From NCBI GenBank assembly GCA_965153455.1, contig OZ234495.1, forward strand, positions 14,132,875-14,196,874: 64,000 bases of DNA. The letters are read 5' to 3'. Shown here in pieces: positions 36,610 through 49,417 of this stretch. Position 1 is the first letter of the stretch. Every line of letters starts with the position of its first letter. The position numbers and the translations under genes were made by a program. Below the pieces are notes generated by a model, which did not search any database, was not told where the DNA came from, and saw only the letters and a program-made list of their open reading frames with translations. Source of the DNA: Sphagnum compactum (lineage: Eukaryota; Bryophyta; Sphagnopsida; Sphagnales).

Positions 36610-39600
36610 TTGTCCTAAATAGCTTGCAATTTCTAGCAAGCACTAAATGTACAGATTTGCATGATCACTGAAGAATTGAGACTTTTGTGCTCATCAATGA
36701 AACAAAAAGAATCATTAAATATATACATATATCAACAACAATCAATCATATTTGCAATGTAAATAATGCAATGGTTGCATAGAAATGTAAATGTTTTATT
36801 TGGGTTTGCATTTTAAAGTGATAATATTTTAATTCATTTTATTTACAATGGCACATAAAATTTACGACCACCCAAGAATGACCCTTCCAAATACCATGCA
36901 CATATGTTGACAGAACAAACATACTTTTAGTGTTCATCTTGGTAATGCCTTCAAGGTCCCCTGACCTGGTGTATGATTTGGTTATTTGGTGGTAGCTCTT
37001 GAGGGCTCTATTTGTGTAATAAGTAGTGTTTTGCATCAAACTTTGTGTACTCAAAAAATGTAACACACCACATTAGCTGCATAATTAGTGGTTTCCAAGT
37101 GGACCCATCAGGTTTCTATTTTATGTTTCACTTGCTTTGTTTAATATTTGGCACTTCAACAATCAATACCAACACAATTCCATTACAATTCATATGTACA
37201 ACAAGTATGGAGAACAAAAGTTATGTACTTTGGAACAAGCCGTGTAGGACCCTTTCCACTTCGGAATGCCCAACAAGATAGAAGCACTTAAAACTGTCAA
37301 AGCAAGCATTGGGAGTAAATCACATTTTAATTTTAATTTACACTCATTTTTTCCTTAAAAGATAAGACCATTTGAAGTTCAACTTAACTGAAAGCTCTTG
37401 TTTTCGGACATTTTGTCAATTAGTTATGAATTTATGAAAATAAATAAATTGTACGGGTTTTAAAAATTTGTGAGTAGGCTCCTCTTTGAATTGTGGGGTG
37501 TAACATCTTTAGTCCTCCAAAACAAGCTTTTGATATGATCAAACACTGACCTTAATATCATCAAACAAAGCCTTTTAATACAATAAGCAAAAATCCTTAA
37601 ACTAAAGTTCCATGTGTCCAATTTGGAAATCTTAAAATTGAAGCCACATGTGCCCAAGTGACATCTTGAATAATGCTTTTAATATAGTCAAACAAGGCTC
37701 TTAATACCAAGCCACTAATCTAATCATGTAGTCTTTAAAGTTGTTTTAAATTGTCTTTTATTGCAATTACACATTCCAAAAACAAATTGAACACCCATAG
37801 GAGTTCAAAGTAGGGTTTGGGATTAGGGTAAGGTGCTTTTACCTTATTGCAAGTAGGCCATTATCATGCATGGCATTCCTTGTAATTGTTGATATTTGTA
37901 TCAATGTATTATCTTTTGTTATCAATGTATTAAGGTCTTCTGAATTCTTTTATCCATCTTTTGTTCTTTTGCTATTTGTTTCGTATTTTGCTTTGTTTGA
38001 AGTATGTTGAATTGAATTAGGCGATTCTTCTATTATAGACCATTATGTATGTGCAAGCATGATCTCCTAGCTTGTTGCATTGCCTTTTATTTTAGCTTCC
38101 AACTCCATTGGATATGATTCACAACTAGTGGACCATATGAGAAGCTCTACTTTTCATATGAAGACTACTCGTGTAATCCTTTACAAGTTGATAGTCCTTC
38201 TATATTCAACTTCCAAGAAAATTCATGCCTATTGTCTCTTGTTTGCAATATTTGTAAAATCAAGTTTTATTCAAACCAATTTTCTATTATGTATTGTGCA
38301 AGGAAATGATGATTACCAACATTAATATCATTGGCAACAAACACTTAATTTGTAATGAAGACACATATCTTTGAAGGTTAAAAATAAACAAAAATACTTG
38401 TATAACAAATCCAATATTGGTTCAAAATGGTGATTTTAAAATTTTCTTTCGTGTTTTGTCCCCTTTACATAAATCCTCTTGTCTTTAAGGGGAAATTGAA
38501 TGTAGGGAAGAAAAAAAACTTGATATGCTTCTTTTGATGGTTTTGGTGCTTCTATTTTAGTTGTGGGCTTGCCAACAAGGTTGGTGTAAGATGAAGGTAA
38601 CGAGTCAAAAATGAAATCAAGGCAATGCATCACTCAAACACATTCCCTAGGTGAGTAGGATGTGTGTGGAAGTGCAAGGGAAGAATTTTCATAGTTTTTA
38701 AGTTCATTCACACTTAGAGAATCATGATTCTCCTAAAGTCCCAAGACCTTTGAAACAAGATTAAGGTCTTGTCCAAATCAAATGATATGTAGCTATTTTC
38801 ATTGAACATTATTAAATAGTGTGTTTTCATTCATTTAAAAACTATATATATATACTATGATGACTTGCAAGGTTGAAAGCTTGCATAACAAAAATTGCCA
38901 AAATGGCTCGCCCTCGTTTAGATCATCATTTCGGGACCAAATGACATCTAGTTGAAAAAAATGATCCATCATTGAAAAGGTTTTTTCAAGTGTTAAGAAA
39001 TAGTGTAATTGCATGTTTTTTGGTTGGGGTATGTAGATGTTAATTGTTAGTTTACTAAAGTGGTTCAAGAATGGTTTTAAATTTTGATGATTTATGCATT
39101 TTGGAACGCCCAAGGCTAATTACAAAATGGAGATCAAATTTGAGAAGAAAGTAGCCTTAGTAGGGTCCGCATAACTTGTTACATATAATCATCAATTGGG
39201 GGAAATCTACCTCTACAATTCAAAACCTTAAATATGTGGCACTTTTATCAATTCTAGTAATCATTCCATGATATTCATTGGGAAATAAGGCAAATACCAC
39301 ATAAAGGCCAACAATTTGGTCACTATACCAATTGATCATTAAAATTTTCACTTGAGAATTTTATAGGGCACTACTACAAATCATTTTGAACACATAGAGG
39401 GGTAGGTCAATGTCATACCCCTAGAAAAAAGGTATGTTGTAATGTGAACATTTAAAAAATTACTTTTATCCAAATGCTCACATCCTATTGGGTTTTTTAT
39501 AATTATATATGGCCAATAGAATTACTAAAAAATGCACATAAGTGTTGGTTATCAATGCTATGATTTATACACAAAATTATTTTGGTCATATAAAGATATC

Positions 39601-40290
39601 ATGTGTGGAATACCAATATGTTTTTTTGGGCAAATTGGTGTATGCATATAATATTATGAAAATACCATTCAAGGCTATTCACATATGTTTCATCTTTTGG
39701 ATCTATGGTGTAATTACTCAACTTAAAAACATATTTCACTCTTGAAATCATTAAATGAAAATAATTATCAAAATTTCCTACCAAAGAATTTTTTTGGACA
39801 ATTTTAGACGATAAATGAACTTCAATTGAGGTGATTTCTATGGCATTGGAAAACTCTTTCCAAGGGCTACAAAATGGACAATATAAATGCTCAAATTGGA
39901 GTCTATTTGAAAAAATTATAAGTTGCCAAATTTTTCTATTAAACTGGCTATTGAATAATTATAAACTATACCAAAATATCTACCAAACTTGAAAAAGTTA
40001 TGAGTTTTTAGTGTTGTGTAATTAAAATATTGGTCAAGTTGTCACCAACTAGTAAAGATGATTCTACCACTTTGGTAAGGGTGCCACCTTAGTGAGTTTT
40101 GGATAACAATCAACTTATGAAGGATTATTATAGGTTTTTAACCTACCTTTAAAACTAGCATTACACCTATTGAAAGGAGAATGCACCATTTTATAATTCT
40201 ATAAAAGTGGATGGGAGTAACTTTGAAATAATTATTTAAACATTTAGATCTTCAAATGTTTATATTATATATATATATAATATAAACATT

Positions 40291-40326
<36 letters not shown>

Positions 40327-43300
40327 CATTTTTAGAAAGATCACCGCTTGAGGACTCGAAAGTATCTTTTAGAACTTATGTATTTATTTTTTTAGAATAT
40401 TGAAGTATCCTTTGCATTTTATTTTTCTTGTCTTCAAATTCAAGTTGTGCATTGTTTTAGTGTCAAATTTTGTGGAAAACCTTTTTAGATTTGCAACAAG
40501 TGTTTGATCACTCCATTATTTGTGGTACATACCTCTAAAATAGAAATTAAACTGAAATCCATGCAAGTTTGATTTTTTTTTTTGTTTTTACTCAATTTGG
40601 TAAAATTTCTTTTTACAAAATCTCTTCTTCATATTCTATGTTACAAAAATTTCAAGATTTTGTTTTGGATAATTTCTCCTAGTTTTATAGTATTAATTCG
40701 ATGAACAACATTGATAATCAATTTTCAAGTTTTTTTAAATTTTATTTTTTATTTTACATGGTCTATCATTTATAAACAATGTGTGAAAAAATAGTAAGGA
40801 GAATGTAATTTTTATTTGTAGGTAGGGAGATAGGTTTGTGGGAAGGAGGGAGGTATGTATATTATAAGCTTCACCCAAATACATAAATAGATATCAATTA
40901 CAAACATTTTATTTCCATGAATTGGTCAATTTCATCCATCTAACATATTTGATCATTTTATTGTGCTTTTCATTCATGAAATTCATTTTTTTCTATGTGG
41001 TAAATTCCATGAACATAAAATCATCCATTTTTTATGGTTCATTTTGCTACACCCAACACATGGATTTTATAATTGGTCTTTTTTAGTTGTATTCAAATTT
41101 AGCTCACCATGTCATTTTCAAATTTTTTTTAGTCAAATATACCATCTATAGTTGTATAAGACTAATCATGGATGCCATGTGTTGGTGCAATGGTTATGAT
41201 GTCATCAAAATTTTTTATATGTATTATGTCATCACTATGATTCATTGCATTTAATTGTTAAAATTTTCAATTATATATGTTAATTTTAACTGTGTGGTTG
41301 ATTTCATCCATGTAATTTATTTCAACAATATTACCAATTGCCTTTATGTGGTCAATTTGTCCATGATCGGAGGGGCACACTAGTAAAAAATAAAATAAAA
41401 TACGCGAATCAAAATATAGGGTGCAATATATTGATTGTTGGGTAAAAATTATAAGTTAATTAGTTAAAAAATACGATATATTTTGTTTGAATAATCAATT
41501 TAATTATAATACATGGTATGTAATAATTTAAAATAATGGATTATAATTAATATAGGGTGGCTTTAATATGTATATATTAAAAATTTAGATAATAATAGGT
41601 TGATACAAAATAAGTTGGCCAATTATCTAATACCCCTCAAAATGATCGTTTGACGCACATAGATCCCAAACTTTACACTAAGTGTCCCCCTAGGGTTCAT
41701 GAACATACTTTTGTCCATCATCATGTTTTACCCCAATTGATCAATTACATTTGCAATAAATTTCATACATGAACATCCTTTCATTCATGCCTTCATTTGT
41801 ATTGAAAATTCCATCTTAGAAATTAGTTTCATGCATGTGGTCACATCTTTTCATTTATAATAATTATATGTTTATGGTCAATTACAATGTTCAACCATTT
41901 GGTCTACTTTATTTGAGATATTTTTTCATCGCAGGTGTCAAATTTCTTTTAAAACATGGGTGGCATGCACAACATTATGTCTAGCTTCATTCATTATTAC
42001 GTTGCATTATATATAATATTTGTTGGGCAATGGGGTTGGGAATGTTCATGAATGTGTATTCACTTGATTTTTAAGGTCAACTGTAAATGGGGTGTAAATT
42101 ATTTTGTATAAGCATGTACATGTAAATCATTTACACTTAACCACATGTGTATGATTCCATTTACATCCAAACAATGGTATTGAAGTAGTGTAAATCATTC
42201 TCACATGTAGTCATGTAAGCCAATGTAAACAATTCTAAGACACGTGTGAATAATTATTGCATTTTTACTCAACCCCAATATTCACATTGACACTTGTAAC
42301 GTGTCAATTCAAATGCTTGTTTGATATTGGAAATCATTTTATACTTCATTCTTCAAGTGTATTGGTAAAAAATTGGTGAACCACTTGAACATGTAAAAAA
42401 TGGTGTCTACATGTCTTGCACATATATTTTTTGTCTTATTTAATTACCTAGTTTTACATGACCATTACATTGCATGTAAGTGTGTTTGTTTTACACTTAT
42501 ACTCCAATCATTTTACACATCATCAAATGCCCTTAAATGATTATAAACTTACATTTATATGACATGTGTATTCTAAACCATATACATGCACAATATTGGT
42601 ATAGACCTCAAAAGTCAAATATTGCATGAACATATTATATGTGATATGCTCTTTTTACTTATTGCAATGTTCGGAAATATACTAACAATATATGTCCATT
42701 TAGATGTGATCATGAAAGTTTGATGTCAACTCTAATATTATACTTCTTCAAAATGATCACATCCCTAATATTTTCTTGATCTGAAATTTAGTGAAATGCA
42801 TTTTTGTACAATATGGTATGTAGGGTGGTACATTGATGGCAATGTTGTGGAATGTTCATTTCAAACCTATCCCTTGACAAGAGAGGTGCTTGAATGGAGG
42901 GAGACATGCATGGGTTGGAGTGAGAAAAAGTTGTGAGTTGCTTTCAAATAGTGTTAGACTGGGATGGTCAACATGAGCTATAATCTAGAAAGAGGAAGGT
43001 AGTTGGTGAAGTACAAAACGAGGAACCAAAACTTGAAATTGCGGAAAAAGGGCTAAGCACCCAATAACTTTTTTACTTCATATGCCGCTTATAGCCAAAA
43101 TGGGTTAAACTGTCTTATGGGTGATTGCCACTTCAGCAACATCACAAAACTAAAAAGAAGACTCCAAAGCCAACCAAATATGAAACCTTAATCAAGCTCT
43201 TCATCTAAGCTTCATGGGTCCAAGAGCATATGGAAATTAGATTAACCAAAATGGGCAATCGTCAGCTAAGACAAAATGGCTTCCAAAAACCCACAATACC

Positions 43301-43330
43301 TAATAACTAACATCTTGGGACTACCTTAGA
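36610..43330. other. Large AT-rich gene desert
   Basis: No reading frame above about 105 codons, no splice-supported exon and no RNA gene were found. It holds (TA)n runs (40293-40325), a 38-bp perfect palindrome (40254-40291), and many short direct repeats around TTTACAC and ACATGT (42050-42550). It looks like decayed repeat DNA. Confidence 0.5.
40254..40291. repeat. 38-bp perfect AT palindrome
   Basis: AAATGTTTATATTATATAT is followed directly by its exact reverse complement, and then a long TA run begins. It could extrude a cruciform or be the fused arms of a lost element. Confidence 0.9.
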
Positions 43331-43705
43331 GAGCATCGCCACTGGTGCTGAGTATGTGACCCTCCACATTAAAATTGGATGAAGAAAAGTCAAACGGTGC
43401 CAGTTTAGCTCAGGAAAATGGTTTTGCTCCTGCAAATTTGCTGAGGTTGCTCAGGCTAGTAAAATGCCCATCAAAGCTGTGCTCCTGGTACAGAAGAGTG
43501 TGATAAATATTATCTGTCTGCTGCTCCCAGTATTTGATTGCCCAAACATAATGAGTGGTCCAGGTGGTTTGCTATTAGTAGTTCCCACCTATGTGCAGTC
43601 CGAGTTTCAGTTTTATGGGTGGGGTTACAAAAAAGTAAATAACTAAACTTGGATGTGAGAAATATTTTTGCAGGGTCACATACTAAGCACTGGTGGGGAT
43701 GCTCT
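43331..43705. mobile_element. 375-bp MITE-like element
   Basis: 33-bp inverted arms at 43331-43363 and 43673-43705 match in 29 positions. They begin GAGCATC and end AGTATGTGACCCT. The outermost GAGCATC(C)CC word is common in plant PIF/Harbinger- or hAT-type MITEs, but no clear target duplication is visible, so the class is open. A 19-base match to the right end occurs near 36589. Confidence 0.75.
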
Positions 43706-43804
43706 TGAACTGATTGGAATATTGCAGGGCTAGTTCCTGGGTGACCACTTACTGGGAATTAGAACTGGCCCCCACAATTAGTGGGTAGCCCACTTAGAGG
43801 GCCA

Positions 43805-43836
43805 GAGTGAATTAACAGCCACCAATGCACCAGTTG
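43805..43836. repeat. Dispersed 32-bp repeat, copy 1
   Basis: This block (GAGTGAATTAACAGCCACC...) matches 53229-53260 in inverted orientation at 31 of 32 positions. It lies just to the right of the MITE and beside a short GTGGGTAGCCCAC palindrome, and is likely a piece of a larger dispersed element. Confidence 0.8.
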
Positions 43837-43999
43837 GCCGTTCTGTCCACTGGATGGGTTGCGTTTTTTCATTCGGCGCCGGATGGGGTTCATGACAGTC
43901 CATTTCTTTTTGCTGCTGACCATTGTACTTTCTTTTTTTTGGTTCTTGCTCGTTTTTCCCTGGACCTGACCTCACACATAGCTACCCTCCTCACTTTTC

Positions 44000-44120
44000 T
44001 ACCCTGTTCACTTTTCTACCTAGCTACTGTACTCACCACCTACCCTACTAACCTAGCTACTGTACTCACCACCTACCCTACTAACCTAACTACCCTATTA
44101 ATTACATACCCTACCCTAAA
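44000..44120. repeat. Short tandem array of TACCCTACTAACCTAGC type
   Basis: Units of about 30 bp (ACTGTACTCACCACCTACCC, then TACTAACC) repeat three times here and appear again at 44325-44400, on both sides of the first 80-bp satellite block. Confidence 0.75.
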
Positions 44121-44320
44121 AACCCTACCCTAAATGCAATACCTGCATTTTGGGCCATTTCGAAAGTACGCATGTGGGGTTCAAGCTTTCTTTATACAAA
44201 TATCCTACCCTAAATGCAATACCTGCATTTTGGGCCATTTCGAAAGTACGCATGTGGGGTTTAAGCATTTCTTTATACAAAGATCATACCCTAAATGCAA
44301 TACTTACATTTTGGGTCACA
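44115..44320. repeat. 80-bp satellite, block 1 (three units)
   Basis: CCCTAAATGCAATACCTGCA recurs with TAAATGCAAT at 44131, 44211 and 44292, so the period is 80-81. Each unit continues TTTTGGGCCATTTCGAAAG, GCATGTGGGGTTT and CTTTATACAAA. No coding role is apparent. Confidence 0.9.
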
Positions 44321-45184
44321 CCACTAACCAAGCTACTGTACTAACCACCTACCCTACTAACCTAGCTACTTTATTAATTACATACCCTACTAACTTAACC
44401 ATTAGGTATAGGGTTGAGACACATAAATTAATTGATAAGTTTTTCATAAATGTATAGTAATTAATTTAAAGTAAGCTAAATTTGGGGGGAAATTTTTAGG
44501 GTTTACACACATGTGAAGTAATACAATTGCATTTTATACCTTCTTCAAAAAGAGTGGAAAAATTAGGTTGGAAAAATCACACAAAGGTAAAAGACATATC
44601 TTCTTTTTTGGTTTTGTACGAAATTTATTTGATTATTTTTAAAGATTAACATATTTTCTTTCAGTTAATAAATATTTATAATTTAAAACCTTTGAATTTT
44701 GGTTTCTAATTTTTTTCCTATGTTCTTTTAAATTTGTTTATTTTGCATTATATGATTTGTATAGTTTGTATAGTTTTTTGGGTTTAGGGCATATATCACT
44801 AAATCTTCTTTTTGTTAGGGTTTGTATAATTAGGGTTGTAATAAGCCTTATGTCAAAATATCATTTGGATTTGTAAGGTTATGCTTTATGATTTAATGTA
44901 TAGGAATTTGGTTCATATATTTCAAAACTGATATTTTACTTTAATAAATGTCTCAATTACTAATCAAGATTGTTGCCATTGGCACTAAATTTTTTGTTTT
45001 AGAATCAATTTTGTATGGAGGAAACCATAGCCCAAATTCTTTGAACATCATGTATTCAACACACACATGAAGTCTAATATGGCACAAAGCTTATTATTGT
45101 TTCCAAGTAATAAACACAAAAAATGTGAAATGCAAAAACACAAGGATAATGATAATATTAGTGTTAAATGCAAGTATTATAATT

Positions 45185-46195
45185 AGGCCCCAAAAGGTAA
45201 AAGTAAATACAAGTGCAAGTAATACCCCAAAATTCCAGTTAGTAAAAGTAAGTACGGGTGTAGGTATTGCAACGAAACCCCAAAATTCCAGTTGGTAGAG
45301 GTAAGTATAAGTTTGGGTATTTCAAGTCGAAATGAAAAAACAAGCCTAAATGCAATACCCACGTTTCAAAAAAACCCATCTAAATGGTTTGGATACCTTT
45401 AAGTGAAGACCTAGCCCTAAACACAATATGCACATGCAAAATCATTTTGAAATAACCCAACCCTAAATGCAATACCTGCAATTTGGGCCACTCCGAAAGG
45501 ACGCATGTAGGGTTTAAGCTTTCTTTATATGAAGATCCTACCCTAAATGCAATACCTGCAATTTGGGCCACTCCGAAAGGACGCATGTAGGGTTTAAGCT
45601 TCTTTATATGAAGATCCTACCCTAAATGCAATACCTACATTTTGGGCCACACAAAAAATACGCATGTGGGGTTTAAGCATCTTTATACGAAAATCCTACC
45701 CTAAATGCAATACCTGCATTTTGGGCCACTCCGAAAGGACGCATGTAGGGTTTAAGCTTCTTTATATGAAGATCCTACCCTAAATGCAATACCTGCATTT
45801 TGGGGCACACAAAAATAGATAGTTAATTTCAAATTAATATGCTAACAAAGGTGTGTATAGAGGTTAGGGTTGTTGATTAGGAATTCCATGATTCTTACTT
45901 CTTTTCATGAATTTGAAAAGAGGTTGTATTGTTTGTGGATCAAATAATACAGTGACAATTGTGATCAAGCTTATCTTGGTGTAGGAATTTTTCATGAAAA
46001 AACTAAACTTACAATCTATAACATGGAATAATTATCTTAAATAGTGATTTCAATAACTTATTAAAACAAAAATATACTTAAGTTAATTAATCAAATATCA
46101 AATTAATCAATCTGATTTTTAGATCCAACTTTTTATTATCCAAGTAAATAAAATTAAGCCAAATGATTAGTTGATTATTCCAAATAAATAAATGA
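45185..46195. repeat. Duplicated block, copy A, with five satellite units
   Basis: The left part has CCCCAAAATTCCAGTTRGTA motifs, the middle has five satellite units (TAAATGCAAT at 45464, 45544, 45623, 45702, 45781), and the right part begins GCTAACAAAGGTGTGTAT. The whole block recurs as copy B. Confidence 0.9.
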
Positions 46196-46239
46196 TTATC
46201 TAATGTTTAGGGCATATATCACTAAGACTTTTTTTTGTT

Positions 46240-47100
46240 AGGGTTTGGTAAAAATAAGCACAAGTGCAAGTATTGAAATTATGCCCCAAAATTCCAGTTG
46301 GTAAAAGTAAGTACAGGTGTAGGTATTGCAACGAAACCCCAAAATTCTAGTTGGTAAAGGTAAGTATAAGTTTAGGCATTTCAAGTTGAAATGAAAAAAC
46401 AAACCTAAATGTAATACCCACGTTTCAAAAAAACCCATTTAAATGGTTTGGATACCCTTAAGTGAAGACCTAGCCCTAAACACAATATGCAGACGCAAAG
46501 TCATTTTGAAAAAACCTTACCCTAAATGCAATACCTGCATTTTGGGCCATTTCGAAAGTACCCATGTCGGTTTAAGCATCTTTATAGGAAGATCCCACCC
46601 TAAATGCAATACCTGCACTTTGGGTCACACAAAAATATGCATGTAGGGTTTAAGCGTTCTTTAAATGAAGATCCTACCCTAAATGCAATACCTGCATTTT
46701 GGGTCATTCTAAAATAATTAGTTAATTTCAAAATCATATGCTAACAAAGGTGTGTATGGAGGTTGGGGTTGTTGATTAGGAATCCATGATTCTTATTTTT
46801 TTTCATGAATTTTAAAAGAGGTTCTATTGTTTGTGGAACAAATAGTACAATGACAATTGTGATCAAGCTTATTTTAGTGTAAGAAATTTTCATGAAAAAG
46901 TTGAACTTGCAATCTATAACATGGAATAATTATCTTAAATAGTGATTCCAATAACTTATTAAAACAAAAATATACTAAAGTTAGTTAATCAAATATCAAA
47001 TTAATTAATCTGATTAAATCCAACTTTTTATTTTCAAGTAAATAAATTTAAGCCAAATGATTAGTTAATTATATTAAATAAATAAATGATTATCTAATTC
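46240..47100. repeat. Duplicated block, copy B, with three satellite units
   Basis: It is collinear with copy A. Left-side landmarks are 1059 bases from their partners and right-side ones 899, a difference of 160 bases. That equals the two extra satellite units in copy A. Units here are at 46523, 46601 and 46680. Confidence 0.9.
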
Positions 47101-48660
47101 TTCATAATTAATCATTTAAATTATCTAAAATAATGGTCTATTAATTATTTAATTATATGACAAATTTTATTGATAATTCATTAATTATCACAAATATTTT
47201 ATATTAAATTGGCCGAAATGTTTTAGGGTTTAGACATATGTGAAACAATACAATTTCATTCTATATCTTCCTAAAAGAGATTGGGAAAATTAGGTTGGAG
47301 TTATCACACAAAGGTAAAAAACAAACCTTATGTGAAAACCCAACCCTAAATTCAATACAAAGTTTGTCAAGATCAAAAAATAAAAAGTTCAAGCTTAAAT
47401 ATTTTTCAACGATGTTCATATTTTATATTTTATAGATATATAACACAAGTCCTTATGTAAACTTTATTTTTTATGATGTATAATATTGGTTTAAATATTG
47501 GTCCAAATATATTGTTATTTATAACACCTAATATATAAATAATGATATTATGGAATTATACTGTTGATCCAAATCAATACATATAATATTTTAGGGTTTA
47601 GGGTTGGGTTTTCATAGGTTAGGGTTGGGTAAACCCTAGAACCCTAATCCCTACAAATATAGCTATTTGTTAAGTAACCTAATTAACTACCTGATAGGCT
47701 ACCTACTTAATATAGGCCTATTATGTAATTTATTCATTAACGTAAGCTTTCTAAATTAATATCTTAGATGGTCTATGTAGGTATTGAAGGTGATTGAATG
47801 TATTAAGTAAACCTACTAGTCATATAGGTAATATACTAGCCTAGGCGACGTAAGCCTAATAAGCATTTAATTTAGTTTAATGTCTAATCCTTATTGTGTT
47901 ATAACATTTTAAATTTGAACTAAAAGAATTTATCAAAAAGAAAACACATTTTTCCATATAATTGTTATAAGTATATACTATTGGAGTATGATTCAAATTT
48001 AGAGTTTGGGAAACCCTAAATTAATTAACAATTTTTTTACAAATTAATAGTAAATAAAATAAATCTACGATGCATTATAGGGGGAATTTTATATGTAAAA
48101 AAATGCAATACATATTTTTAAAGAAATTGAAAGAGATCAGCTTGGAGATTAACAAATGGTAAAAGACATACCTTCTTTTGTGTTTTGTCACAAATTTTAT
48201 TTAATTATTAAACATTATGGCTAAATTTACAAATGGTGAAAGTAAGTATGTGTGTGGATATTGCAAAATTATATGAAACCTTAACCCTAAATGCAATAGC
48301 CATATTCATGTTTATTTGAAAATAACCCATAGGTGAATAAGGTAAAACCTACAATGAAAGGGCAACCTTAAATGTAATACCCACATGTAAGGTCGCTTTG
48401 AAATACCCAATATGTAGTTTGGGTGCGCCTTTGAATGAAGACCAAGGCCTAGATAAAATACCTACATGCAAGATCATATTGAAATAATAATAGGTGATTG
48501 AAGGAAACCATATGTGAAGACCCTAAACCCTCAATGCAATACTCGCATGTAATGTCATTTCAAAAGTGGCATGGGTACCAAAATTATGTCTTTTTATATA
48601 CCCAAAATTAATTATTATTCTAAATTAATTTTATTACAAAATGTAAGTTTCATAGTGAAT
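47100..48660. other. AT-rich DNA with diverged relatives of the satellite
   Basis: A GTTTAGACATATGTGAA-type segment near 47225 resembles one near 44500. Diverged units such as AAATGTAATACCCACATG are scattered between 48260 and 48560. No gene is seen. Confidence 0.55.
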
Positions 48661-48669
48661 GTAAAAACC

Positions 48670-49020
48670 AGCACCTATTATGGGACCTACATGTGAGTAT
48701 TGCAAGAGATGGAAAAAAGACCAGGGGTTATATGGGAACTATATGCGGGTATTGCAAGGAATGTTTAAAAAACCCAGTGGCTATTATGGGACCTATATGC
48801 GGGTATTGCAAGGAATGAAGACTATCAGCAATTTTTGGGACCTATATGCGGGTATTGCAACAAATGAAGACTTTCTGCAATTTTTGGGACCTATATGCGG
48901 GTATTGCAAGGAATGTTTATAAAACCCGGTGGCTATTATGAGACCTATATGCGGGTATTGCAACGAATGCAAAATGCATATGGCTATTTTGGACCTATAT
49001 GTGGGTATTGCATTTTTGAA
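48670..49020. repeat. Tandem array of seven units, 48-55 bp
   Basis: GACCTATATGCGGGTATTGC recurs with cores near 48695, 48747, 48801, 48850, 48898, 48953 and 49002. The core GGTATTGCA is the reverse complement of TGCAATACC in the 80-bp satellite, so the two arrays are probably related and inverted. Confidence 0.85.
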
Positions 49021-49417
49021 AATGGAGTTCATAATAGAAATTGATGTAGGTATTATATGTTTAAAATGTGTGGATTGTTTTAAAAGTCTTCAGGTGATGT
49101 GAGTCGTATTATATTAGATATAAATATTGCATAATGTTCATTTTGATCTTTGGTTTGATTCTTACATCTCCAAACCTAAAAAAATTATGACAAAGAAGAC
49201 ATATATGATTAACCATATACCCATCAACAAGTGTGAGTAGAAGGTACTATTATATTGATAAAAGATGTACAAAAATGGGTGCATGAAAAATTACTAAAGA
49301 ACCTATTGAAAAAAAAGTATTGGTTCTCTATAACATATCAAAGGATTGAAATTCAAAATTGGGTAGTCCAAAAAATGAAAGGGTTACAAAACTTAATTAA
49401 TTATATAAAGTGAAACC

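Noticed and set aside
44115-46715. CRISPR-like array
   Set aside because: The repeats are long, diverged and without unique spacers, and the DNA is a plant nuclear genome.
48680-48922. 80-codon frame with repeated CxxC pairs (CEYCK, CGYCK)
   Set aside because: Produced by the 50-bp tandem array; the reading frame shifts between units, so the Cys pairs are not kept.
44100-49000. Interstitial telomere array, because of many CCCTAAA words
   Set aside because: CCCTAAA occurs once per 80-bp unit and not in head-to-tail heptamers, so it is a satellite containing the word.
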